Shown here in pieces: positions 1 to 12,498 of a stretch of DNA of 64,000 nucleotides. The position numbers and the translations under genes were made by a program. A model generated the notes under the pieces. It was not told where the DNA came from and did not search any database. It saw only the letters and a list, made by a program, of their open reading frames with translations. Source of the DNA: Burhinus oedicnemus (taxonomy: Eukaryota; Chordata; Aves; Charadriiformes; Burhinidae); NCBI GenBank assembly GCA_008921705.1, contig VFFE01007869.1, forward strand, positions 553,977 through 617,976, written 5' to 3'. Position 1 is the stretch's first letter, and each line of letters starts with the position of its first letter.

Positions 1-2025
<2,025 letters not shown>

Positions 2026-2345
2026 CATTACTGACGCAGGATGGCCATCTAGCCAGATTACGGAAGCTGGATTTGAGTTACAATAACAACATCTCCGATG
2101 AAGGGTGGGTCATTTTCTGTCAAGGCTTAGCAGTATTCAAAGAACTCTCGGAGCTGGATGTCAGTCTTCGCCCATCGTCCTGCCGTGACTGTGGGATGTG
2201 GTTCAGTGAGTTGTTAGCAGCACTGACAAAGCTGCCTGTCTTGGCAGAGCTGGGGATGCAAAGATGGGTCCTTTCAGAATCGCAGCGGAAACGGCTGGAA
2301 ACCTTTAATCAAGACAACAAAAGAAACATTCGTTTTGACTGTTGA
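2026..2345 (+). CDS. LRRC31: LRRC31 terminal coding exon
   Basis: This is the last coding exon, ending at a TGA at 2343-2345. It encodes a final leucine-rich repeat (LRKLDLSYNNNISDEGW), then the LRRC31-specific tail with ELDVSLRPSSCRDCG, a tryptophan-containing MQRWVLSESQ block and a basic C-terminus. These blocks line up with the human C-terminus I remember (SLRPSNFRDCG, MKRWILPASQ). The acceptor CTTGCAG lies at 2019-2025. One leftover base from the preceding exon completes the first codon, so the reading frame is continuous across the junction. The frame is intact, which suggests a functional gene, unlike its neighbour LRRIQ4. Confidence 0.88.
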
Positions 2346-5300
2346 TGGAGGTTGAAGGTTCTGGAAGGCCTTTCATAAGCAGCACGTGAACCAAGTATTA
2401 TGTGTCTCTGACTTAGAAGACTGCCCAGTTTTTAGTAATGTCATCTCATGAGAGCTCTTGAAATAGTTCCACAATTATATAGAACCGTTATTTAACCTTC
2501 TGCATGCGTAGATGATTGCATTTAATAACATACTCTTTCAGATGGTTTAGGCCATGCTTACACTACTATATATGCTTAATCTTCATGTCGTGAATACAGC
2601 AATGACTGTCAAAAGAGCAGTGATGATTTGAGATGGACACGCTGCAGGTTTGCCAATGGAGGGAAGTGGCTAGGATGTGTGCTAATGCAGGTGGGTGGGC
2701 AGTGTGAATGGCCTCGTGTATATAAGGAAAATGCCTCTAATGTGAAAATTCTTGAAACCTCTATGTTTTAAATTTTAGTTTCTTCTCCCCCAAAACTTTT
2801 GCCTCTTTGTGAATGCATTAAATCTACAATTGTGAGATCTGGAAAGCATCCCAACAACTCAGGATTATATATTAGTCCAGTAAAGAGAATACAGAAGAAG
2901 CTGTTCTGCCTCTGGTCTGGCCCTTGATGCTATCTCATAGTGTAGACGAGTCCTGTGTACAGAATCAGCATAAAATCAAGGTAAGAAACAGTTGATTAGT
3001 GTCTTTGCAGGTCTCAGGGCAAAGGAAGTGCTGTGGTAGGTTAAATCAGAGATATGTCCTGCTACCTTAGCTATCTTAGCAAAGATTTTGGATGCAGAGC
3101 AATCCATAAGCATTCTGGGTAAGGGTATGCAAAGATTTCAGGATACTTCAGGGATGCTCCTTCTCATTCTGAGCTGTTTCAGCCTTACCCGGACTGCGCT
3201 TTCTGTACAGACCCTTTTATGGCATGCAGGACAAATGCAAACCCAAACCCAAAGCACAACACCTTGTAACATAGACAGTGGTCTTATCCTTACCCTAAAA
3301 ATTAAAGAAATAAACAAAGTTTATTATTCAAAGCCACCGGGCAGCTTCTAGCTAAGAGCAGAGCACCCTGCTCTGTGCCCAAGACTTGTTAGAAATAGCA
3401 CCAACTTGGGACGTGTAAGTGGCTCCTGCTTTTTTAATTTGATAATTTCTTATTTGGTATTTTATTGTATTTGCTTAGACAGAGCCAAATTCTGGCATAG
3501 TTACTCATGTCATGGAGCATGTTAACCCACACGTGAGCTCAAAGACTGCAGTGGGATTATTCATTGGTAAGGTATTTTAGGAAGTAAAGATATTAGATCT
3601 GCCCACTGAGTGAGGAGTCTTAGAGAAATCCTGAGGCAGCTTGAGGGATAAAGTACTGCTCAATTAGCCCTGAGTATATCTACATGCTGCAGCAATCTCC
3701 TGGAGGAGAGGCACAACAGGATCATTCAGTGGCACTTTCCTAACTTGCTAGGACCCCGCTCAGCAAGTTCTGCCATGCAGATGCAGATCAATATTCAGCT
3801 TTCAGTCTGGGTGACCCTTCCAACATCAACTCCTGGCTGGTTAGGGTTATAACCAGCAGCTGACCATGCTGTGCTGATGCCTCTTGATCATTTAATCCAT
3901 GATTTCATGTGAGGGTCTCTATGGACTTCCTGGTTCCAGTTTCAGTTCCACTTGAAAAGTGCACTTGGCTCCCCCAGGTCTAAGAAATGTGAGATGAACT
4001 GGAGTGTCTTGGTCAGAGATAGGAGGGAATTGCTGCAGTGTTGGATCAGTTATTTTCTACAGAGATCCTTAACCTCTGAAATGAAGCAAATAGCCCATAT
4101 TTCATACAAGGCTAACAAGAGAAGACTTTCAAGCAGTGACTCAAACCATGAGAGTTATTCTAACGTGGAAGTACCATCATCTCTGTTTAACAGCAGCACA
4201 CCGACCTCTTAATCACTTGCCTTCCTGTGACTTTCCTCCTCAAATCTGCTTTGGTCCAACTGGGAAACTGATCCTTTATCTATTCTGTAAGAACCTCTCT
4301 GAATCGCTGCTTGCCCACTTGAACCTTTCTCTTGAATTCAGTAAAGCAGCTGGCCCAAGTTTAATGTGCAGTGTTTGTTGTAATCTTACTGACTGAACTG
4401 GACTTCAGTATTGGGGTTTCTTGCTGTGTCATACTTGGGTTCCTCATTCTCACCTCCAGAGCGCAGTTTGGACTCACTGCCAGCAACCTCTCCACTTGCT
4501 GTTCGTAATCCCCTTCTCAGTCTTTTGCCCTCTCATCATTCTCTCATACCTATTCTGCCAATAAAAAGCTTTTATTAAATCACTTCTATGAAGTGTCCTG
4601 TCTATCTGCCACTCTTCCCAGAAATATCTCTTTTCCAGTGATTTCCTCCTCGGTAGTCTCTGAATGATCCTTCTCTCTGTGCCTCTTTGCCTTCAGTTAG
4701 GGTGAAAAAATTTTGTGAGACACCTCCAAACAATCAAAACAGCATCAGTTGCCTAGTAAAATGGAAAACCAAAACCGAGCCATCCCACTTTTCTGCACTC
4801 CCAGCTCCCTCCTGCCAACAAGCCTGTTAATGAGATTTCAGTATTGATCGATTCAAGAGCCAAACAGAAAGAAGATCCATACCCTGGATGCAGATGTAGC
4901 CACAGCAATCGGAGAGCACTACCTGGAGGTGGTGCTCTAGGAAGAGCTGGGTCTCAGTGACCCTGCCTTTGCCACCTCCTTCAGGATGCCACCACCTTTT
5001 CTGAGGCAACTCAGGCAAGCGGGTGGACAGAAGGACTGTAGTTCCGACCAGCCAATTAAAATAAATAAAGGGTTCTGTTCCCACCCACTCCTGCATTTGA
5101 ATCTGCACAATGGATGGTCGCAGTCCAGCTCCGTGCTTTATGTATGCTGCAAATAAAACTCCAGAGGGGTTTAAGGAGTAACTGAGCAATACACAATAAA
5201 AACTACACAAGGCCATCAGATCTCTAGGACAAACAGCTATCTGTAAAGTGCTGTGGAAATACATGGTTGCATATAAATTTGGCATGATAGAATTATAGTA

Positions 5301-7230
5301 AGGAATGTTTGTCATGGTTCTTTTGAATAACAAAGGTGTTACGACATGCCAGGACCCAGAATCATTGCAGAATATTGCATTCTGCAGACTCTCTGCTTTC
5401 AAATCTGCCTGTCACACACAGACGTTTTACAAACTGTCACTAAGCTATCTCAGAGATGAGCTGTAACACTAAGGATTTGACAGCTTGCAGTCATTCAAAT
5501 CCTATAACTACAGATTGTCAAAACATCAGTGAACAGTTTTGCAAAAGTGTAGAGATACTTACAAAACAGCTTTCTACACCTCTGTAGAACAGGATGGTAA
5601 TGCAGGTTCTGGTAGAATTGCATGTGTTCTGACTGCCTGGAATACTCCTCCATATTTCCAAACAAGGTACTAATCATTTCTGAATGTAAAACTCATTAAA
5701 TAACTGCTAGTAGGTGGGGCCACAAATATTGTTTCATTCTAGGTATGGCTGTACCTCACTGACTGGAAAACAGATTTCTAAGAATTGCATGTAAAATACT
5801 TTGTGATTCAGAACAAAGAACACTTCATTGCACCAGATTCCTACAGGTTAGATTAATTTCCAGTTAATCAGCTGCTTTTATGCTTTGAGATAACACGCAT
5901 TCAGAATGAGACACCTCAAGAATATTTCAGAATCTGCCTGATTCAGCTGGAGTTAATGTTGACAAAAACAAAAAACAAACCTCAAAAAAATCATCTCTTT
6001 TCATTGTAACACTCACTGATTCAAATGCTTTAATACTGCTTGTCTCCCACTCACTTATCTCCGTTTGCATTTGCCCTTCTTGTAAATGAAGAGAGCTCTG
6101 TGCAGTTCACTGCCCAACTATCACTTTTTGGCTTTTAATCCTTTTACAGGCTTCTCTTTTCCCTTTTCCTTTCCTTTCCTTTCCTTTTCCTTTCCTTTTC
6201 TTCTTTCTTTTTTTTCATTAGATTCTTAAGTGTCAAGAAAAGTCCAATTCCCTTCTGGTTCATCAACCCACACCACAAACTGTGGATCTGAAAAAGAGAG
6301 AACAATCTGGTTACCTGGAGAAAAAGGGTAAAAGCAAACAGGCATGTGGAACAGTGTTACTGGTGAATGTTCTTGATGCAAAAAGCCAGGCACATTGTGG
6401 TCTCCAAAAAACCCTTTTATTCTGTATTAGACTACATTGTTTGCAGCTAAGATAGACTGCCAGCCACTTGACTTTTCTTTTACTCCAGACCCTTTGGTTA
6501 GAGTAGTAAATTACTATGTCTACACATCTTTAAACGTCACCTTTTAGTTCAGAAACACATTAGTTCATGAAGAAATTACAGACATTACAGAAAGAGTGGA
6601 ATAATTTAGGTTCAGAAGAGTCAAAGACAGGATTTGCCTTTCCTTCCTTCTTGCCCAAGTATTTTTTCTGAGCAAATTAATTCCATGGCCCACTGGTGAT
6701 ACAGGCTCATGTTCTTTTGGGAAAAAAAAAAAAACCACAACCAAAACAAAACCAAAACCACACAAAAAATTTTATTTTGTTCAATGTGTTTGCACAATGA
6801 ATCTTCAACTCTCTACAGTCAAAATACAGTCAGCAAGAGTGGAACATGCTGTAAGCAATGCCTTGACTTAGAGGATCTGACCTGCTTTTAGACACACTAA
6901 CCGTTCCCTTTCCACTGGACAAGGAACTCAGGGAGGCTGAATTGAAAGTTGTAGGGGCTGTTCTGTGCCTGCTGACTGTAACCTGGCAGAGCAGTGACAA
7001 CCTTCTGGAAAATTTCTGAATGATGCCAAGTGTTGTATTTCCTGATGGTTCCCTGTATCCTACCTTAACGCGATCAGTGATAAAAGTACTGCTCTGCCAC
7101 AGCTGATACAAACGGTGGTTTAAGAAATTTTGGATGTTGCATAGAGTGCCCTGTAGGTTTTTCTATGAAGTATCTATTACTAAAAACACATCTTTGTATG
7201 TATATTTGGTGGCTTTCTTAACATCCCTAC
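2346..7230. other. Intergenic region between LRRC31 and the LRRIQ4 relic
   Basis: No gene is supported here. Candidate plus-strand polyadenylation signals for LRRC31 are ATTAAA at 2817-2822, AATAAA at 3309-3314 and AATAAA at 4560-4565; I cannot choose among them. A minus-strand open frame of 191 codons at 4827-5402 has no recognisable domain. A pyrimidine tract lies at about 6145-6215. Confidence 0.5.
6145..6215 (+). repeat. Polypyrimidine (CCTTTT)n tract
   Basis: This is an imperfect run of CCTTTT/CCTTT units read on the plus strand, almost free of purines over about 70 bp. It is a simple sequence repeat of the kind that can adopt triplex (H-DNA) structure. No link to a neighbouring gene can be shown. 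Confidence 0.75.
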
Positions 7231-7432
7231 CTTTAAGTTCATTGCCTTTTTACACCTTTTTTCCTGTAAGTATTCCCAGATGGCAGATGTCCCCTGATAG
7301 CACACTTCAGTCAGAGGGTCTGTCACAGGGTTCCCATCTCCACAAGGACCAGCTCCAGCTGCTGAAGACTGTCCAAATCCTTGGGCAGCTGGGACAGGTG
7401 ACTGTTCTTCTGAATGAGCAGTTTTTGCAAAC
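7231..7432 (-). pseudogene. LRRIQ4: LRRIQ4 pseudogene, fourth LRR exon
   Basis: The exon opens in phase with LQKLLIQKNSHLSQLPKDLDSL. It then shifts frame near 7336-7342 and continues in another frame as DGNPVTDPLTEVC and AIWEYLQEKR, which match the human MDNPMEEPPKEVC / AIWKYLKENR. The acceptor is TTCAG next to 7432; a possible donor (GTAGGG) follows 7231. The IQ-motif exon that should come next was not found. Confidence 0.78.
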
Positions 7433-8135
7433 CTGAACACACAAAAGTGAACAGCTGCAACACAAAGAACAGGAATGATGGAGAGCATTCCTGCGTGCTC
7501 CTCATAAACAGCACATGGATGACACACAAAAAATTCAATCTGTGCATGTAATGAATGTGTGTATTGAATATCTCACCAGATCTGTTCCCAAATACAGAAG
7601 GATGGTACTTGGGCTCTCCGAGCACAGCATTTACTTCACCAGGTGAAGCCTATTCACCTGGTAGCCAGGTGGCCAAATCCAGCTTTAAAAAGTCCTGCTA
7701 ATTGGCATACCAACAGTGCTAGTGAACTAAGCCACACAGAAATGCAATGAACCCGGGAAGTTGGAAAGACTGGGCTGGGGACCTCCCCCAGAGAGCTGGT
7801 TCCTCACCACTCCTCTGGAGTCACTGGTGCTGACCTAGAGGGTCTTCTCACATCAGGGGGTCTACTTGGAGCTGAGCTCTGGGAAACACCCTTTTCCTGG
7901 GACTCCTGAGGTTGAGACGGGTCACAGGGGAGGACCTCCTGTCCACTAGGCTTGGGCACAGCACTTCCCCCACCCTCCCAGTTCCTAACTTTTATCCTGT
8001 TTGGCTCCCTTACAATTACAGGATGAGCCCTGAAGGACTCACTGCATTCCTTCCTTCCCTTCTCTCCCTCCTTCTTCCAAAATGCTTACTGGTACTTGTG
8101 TCCTTAAGGCCACAAACACAAAGACCATTTTTCAC

Positions 8136-8274
8136 CTTGTATTTGGCATACAGAGTCTGGGAGCTCTTTAAGGAGATTGTTGTGACAGTCGAGTATTTTC
8201 AAGTGGGTCAATGAGCCGATGGCTGCGGACAGCTATGCCAGACAATTATTCTCCATATGCAGTTCTTTCAGATT
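8136..8274 (-). pseudogene. LRRIQ4: LRRIQ4 pseudogene, third LRR exon
   Basis: This 139 bp block encodes NLKELHMENN and LKILDCHNNLLKELPDSVCQ, matching the human ENNHLEYLP / LEVLDCRHNLLKQLPDAICQ region. It has a proper acceptor (ttttTCAG) and a donor (GTGAAA). An in-frame TAG at 8233-8235 interrupts the repeat after the residues NNCLA. Confidence 0.78.
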
Positions 8275-8601
8275 CTGAAAAATACGTGTGCATAACTTTT
8301 AATAATTAAAGGATTTTTCCTTAGCTTGATATATAATCAATGTACAGAGAATATCAGTAAGTGTGGAAGTAAGGTATATAAACTGAGCTACCATTGGGAT
8401 GACTACTAAACACAGAGAGATAACATGAGTTTCAAACACTGAGTTTTGATATTATTCCTATTCTCACAGCCCTGATTTGATGCTGCACGATGTAGCTAAA
8501 GAGATTAGGAGAACCTTCAGTCCTTCATTTGGGAGCAGCTGAGGTCCATGGAAGTGCCTTGCCACAGCAGACCAAGATCTTCCTCCTTCTATTGCTCCTA
8601 C

Positions 8602-8775
8602 CTGCAATTTGCTGATGTCTTCTGGCAGACTTGTGAATTTAATTTCTTTATGTTGTCCTAGGTATAATCTCTCTAATGACTCCAGGAGAAAGATTTCCTT
8701 TGGAAAGATACTGAATTGGTTTTCAGACAGGCTAAGGCATTTCAGATTTGTCAGTTCTTTCACCTCCGCAGGTAT
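8602..8775 (-). pseudogene. LRRIQ4: LRRIQ4 pseudogene, second LRR exon
   Basis: This block of 174 bp (58 codons) contains LTNLKCLSLSENQFSIFP and LESLERLYLGQ, matching the human LGLTGNEFLSFP / LEKLYIGQ segment. The donor ttgcag/GTAGGA is good. The expected acceptor dinucleotide reads GG on the minus strand (8776-8777) instead of AG. That would prevent correct splicing even without the stop codons elsewhere. Confidence 0.72.
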
Positions 8776-9690
8776 CCAGACACAGTCATTAAGAAGATAC
8801 ATTATGTCAATTAAACAGTAATCTTTGGGATTTTGTTTTTAGGGAAAAATCTCCAAGAAAATGCTGTGGAGCTGCATTATTGTTGATGGATGAACACAGA
8901 ATATTCTGCTCATTAATATAACATTATACCTCACAGTATGGTGGAAATTTTGGCAAAAAAATTCATGTTGTTTCCTCCACTGGAAAGATTTCTTATGGGG
9001 CTAATTTTATTTCTTAGCAGAAACATTAGTCTGCTTCTTCATTTCCTTTGTATGCACAATGCAGGGGATAGTAATTTAAATGAATGAAATCTGAAAGTGA
9101 TTCTTTTGTGTAAATTACTATTTCTGTAAATGTAACCTTCAAGAAGAAAATTGCACAAGTGAAAATCTCCTTGGAAAAGAAGCGTTGCATTATATAAAAA
9201 GGAAGGTGTAGCCTGAGCCCTAAAATGGGTATGTCCAGGAATACTCTTACACTTATAATAGCACAGCTTTAGAGTACATAATTGTTATTGTTCGTTATCA
9301 AATTAACGGCAAATGTTAATAGTCTTAAAGGCACTAACAATATCACATCAATTTTTAAATTGCCCTCTGCCGTGTTTCAGTTTGTGACGTATTGATTCTA
9401 TGCAAATGCAGCTCTTATTTTCCAGTGTACACAGGAAAAAAGGATGCAAAAAGACTGAAGCAGTCCCCCCAGTCAGTATTTCACCTTTACAATTCAACAC
9501 AAAGGTCAGTGTTTCCATGTTCTTGCTTTTTCTCCCTGCCTGAATACTCAGATGTCAGTGATAATGAGTAACCCAGGCTCAGGTGCGTACCAGGTAGTAG
9601 GGAAAGGTGGCACTCGTTTGTAATGAAGAACTTAGATTTTATGAAAGCAAGGTATCAATAAAATAAAAATGAAAACAAAGGAACAAATAC

Positions 9691-10632
9691 CTCTTGTATC
9701 TGATTGTCATCCAAGGCCAATACTTCCAGATTTTTCATAGTGCGTATTCCTTTAGGAATCTCACCAAAGCAATTTGCACTCAGATCTAGTATCCTGACAC
9801 TGGTTAATCTGGTGAAGGACCCGGGTACTGTGTGCCGTCCGGTGTTCCTCAGATAGACACAGGAAAGGGACTGCCAGCAGCAGATCTGGTGTAGGAACTT
9901 CTCCAGGCTGTTAGCAGACAGTCTGAGTACTCTCATTTCACTCAGATTCTTCAAACCTGGGGAAAGCTTGTGCAGGAGAGACAGATCCAGCACAGCCAGC
10001 TGCTGGCAGTGTTGCAGTGTAGGAGGAATGGGGGATAAGTTATTAAAAGCTATAAATAGCTTAACCAAGTTTGTCAAAAAGCCTACCTCTTCTGGGATGA
10101 GACTGATTAGATTCTGTTCCAGATCTATTATTTCTAAACTAGCAATATGACAAAGCTCCTTGGGAAAATTTTCAAATCTATTTTTCTGGAGGTAAATTTC
10201 CTTAAGTTTTGTCAGGTTCACTATTTCTTTAGGCAGGCACTTGAGATAATAGTCAGAAAGGCCAAGACGTTCAACATGATGGAGTTATTCACAGATCTGC
10301 ACTGGGATTTCATGCAAGTTTGTTTTATAGAGCCTGAACTGACAGACTGCAACATGCTGATAACTGGCAGTGAACTACAGGAGAGGGCATTGTTAATTAA
10401 ATCTAAGCTCAGAAGATGTTTCAGCTTCCCCAGTTCTTCACATATGTCCTATATGTGATTCTGATCTAAGTAGAGGACCTTCATGTGCCTCCAGTGATTA
10501 TGTCTCGGGATGCTTACAATCATGTTCTTTTCTATGTGAAGCTCCTCCAGATACTCTAGACTCAAGACCCCTGGCGACATGGTTCACAGTTGCTTGTTGG
10601 CTAATTCAGTGAAAAATATCCTGTCTGTGATG
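9691..10632 (-). pseudogene. LRRIQ4: LRRIQ4 pseudogene, large first LRR exon
   Basis: This exon holds about twelve leucine-rich repeats. The left half (9691-10284) is an uninterrupted frame of about 198 codons. The upstream half is broken by TGA at 10584, TAG at 10449, a frameshift near 10343 and TAA at 10285. Both sides of the frameshift align to human LRRIQ4: LEELHIEKN and MKVLYLDQNHI before it, and FRLYKTNLHEIPVQIC with LKCLPKEIVN after it. The exon ends in a good donor (caagag/GTATTTG) at 9690. Confidence 0.82.
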
Positions 10633-12376
10633 CATGTGGGAGGAAGATCTTAATTCTCTGGCACTTCATTCACTGGTATTTCTTGTGCAGTCTGATCATG
10701 GTCAGCCTCAAAACCAACAGTCAGCTTTGGGCCAATGAGTGCCCCCTGTGCTGGCCTCCTGGCTCTGCTGAGACTCAGCCATCTTTGCTCCTTATTTTTA
10801 ATTTCAGAAGAGAAAAAAATTAAAAATCAACAGTACCCAGAGACCTTCCTTTGCTAAATAAATACTGGCAGAATTCAGCATTTAGAGACAGGTTCTAGTC
10901 TCAGTTGTACCCCTGCAAAGAGCTGCTCGTGTTCCTTGAGGTCAAATCCTGCAGCACATACAGCAGGACCATATCTTTGAATACCGGTGCATCCTGGAGT
11001 GCCCCAACAACCAGATTTGGAGGGTGACCTTGTGAAGTTAGGGGTGCTGGATGAAGCAAACTCCTTGAGTCTTGAAAGCCTGTATTTACAAACACTGACT
11101 GAGATCTGTCTTCAGCTATGTTGATCATAGAACTGCAAGAGTCTTATTGTAAAAAGGTGGCACCTTCTTCTATAACACCTGGTGGTTTCTGAGCCAGAGA
11201 GATGCTAGCAAATCCGATATTTGATAATCCTCAAAGTTGTAATATTGCTGACAGTGAAAGAGTGGGAGGTGAGACGGGATGACTGACTACCTGACCAACC
11301 TCTGATATCTGGACAGAAGAAGCCTTTCAGCTGGCATTTAAGGAATGATAAGAGAGGAAGTAGAGGTCAGGAGGCAGCTGTCAGTCATCTCCTACTGATG
11401 CCCTTTTCTTTGCTGCCGGAACCAGCACCAGGACGACGTCACATTTCCAGAGATGGGTAGTTTCCAAGGTGCCACTAGGACAAGGAGGAAGGACTGAGCG
11501 ACCGCCATGGGAAGAGAGCCATGCTGGGCTTCCCAGTCTAATTCAGATATTGCACGAGGGTATTTTAATTTTCTTTGGCTCCAAGTTCAGTACTGGGGTG
11601 TGAGCCCCACACACTGTGGGACAGGAGAGCGTGCGATCCCAGCCCACCCCCTCCTGCATACAAGGGCAGTTGTGAAGTCGCTAGAAGGATTTATTTGGTG
11701 GAAAAGACCAGCAAAGGCACCTTTGAAGTAACTGCTAATCCGTGTAACCATAGAAATTTTGGCAAAGGCTCCTCAGAGACTGCGGGCAGGCCACTAAGTA
11801 AATACTCTTGGCAGTGAGCTGCTGAAACTTCCCTCCCTGGAGAGGCCGGGCACCGCAGACGCAGTGAGGCCCCTGGGCTGGAACTGGCCACCATCGCCAG
11901 CTCCCTCTTGGTAGAGGGCCTGGGTCACCCTCCTTGAAAACAGTCTCCGTGACCACACGTTAACCTTGGAGCAGCCCAGCTCGGCCCTGGGGCTGAGCTC
12001 ATCCGTGGGCCGGTCACCGCAGGTTGACGCAGGGAGAGGGTGCAGGCATTGATCGCTCAGGTAGGCATGTGGAGGTCGGGGGCACAGCTGCTTTACAGGG
12101 AAAATGGACCTGCTTGTATGAATATTAATTCTCTGTTAGCTCAGATCCTACGTGATGGCGGATCAGAAACATGTCCTCAATTCCACATTTTTTCCCCGAG
12201 CTTTTGCTGTCTGTCTGTATCTCTCTTATTCCAGTGTTGCATACCAAGAGTTGTAACCCTTTTCAGACCAAGCCCGTTTTTATTGTTATGCAGAGCCCAG
12301 CACAAGGGTGCTTGGGTCCATGGTGATGTTGCTAGGCTGCCGTAACGATGCAGTAACACTTCATTTTGTTTTCCAG
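10633..12376. promoter_or_regulatory. Region between the LRRIQ4 relic and LRRC34; probable LRRC34 promoter and first exon
   Basis: The two loci are head to head here. A CRE-like site (ACGTCA, 11436-11441) and locally CpG-richer sequence at 11820-12060 suggest promoter activity. A strong candidate donor, CTCAG/GTAGGC, stands at 12060/12061 and could end an LRRC34 first exon that splices to 12377 or 12380. The transcription start cannot be fixed from sequence alone. The open frames at 11507-11956 have no recognisable homology. Confidence 0.4.
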
Positions 12377-12498
12377 CAGGTCATGTCAGTTCGTCCAGAT
12401 CTCCACCAGCACTATGTGCGGGCCTGCCAAAACATGGGCCAACCTGAAAACCCCTTCATTTCTCATGTCCTTCAAGAAGCTGATAAAAATGATAAAAT
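12377..12498 (+). CDS. LRRC34: LRRC34 coding exon A
   Basis: The acceptor is TTTTCCAG at 12369-12376 and the donor AAAAT/GTAAGG follows 12498. It encodes the N-terminal segment with the LHQHYVRAC and ENPFISHVLQEAD blocks, similar to the mammalian LQKHYSNLC / INPFILHILQEVD. If the exon instead begins at 12380 only one codon is lost. Confidence 0.8.

Larger units (their letters stand above)
7231..10632 (-). pseudogene. LRRIQ4: LRRIQ4 pseudogene (leucine-rich repeats and IQ motif containing 4)
   Basis: Four blocks on the minus strand match successive parts of mammalian LRRIQ4: about 10632-9691, 8775-8602, 8274-8136 and 7432-7231. Typical blocks are LEELHIEKN, KLKEIYLQKNRFENFP, LEIIDLEQN and LEVLALDDNQIQE. 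Splice junctions are recognisable for most exons. The coding sequence is nonetheless broken. There are in-frame stops at 10584-10586 (TGA), 10449-10451 (TAG), 10285-10287 (TAA) and 8233-8235 (TAG), frameshifts near 10343 and 7340, and GG instead of AG at the acceptor of the second block (8776-8777). I found no exon for the IQ calmodulin-binding motif or the lysine-rich tail. The synteny is right for the orthologue, so this looks like a decayed gene in its original place and not a retrocopy, since its introns are kept. Confidence 0.85.

Noticed and set aside
3780..3850. Possible CR1 LINE fragment (short stretch with GACCCTTCCAAC)
   Set aside because: The match is too short and the typical CR1 3' end repeats (ATTCTATGA) are absent.
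4827..5402. A 191-codon minus-strand frame between LRRC31 and the LRRIQ4 relic
   Set aside because: No recognisable family, no supporting splice sites or promoter; not convincing as a gene.
12307..12352. X-box (RFX) site in the LRRC34 promoter (GTTGCTAGG and CCGTAAC)
   Set aside because: The half-sites have the wrong spacing and mismatches to the GTTGCC-N-GGCAAC consensus.
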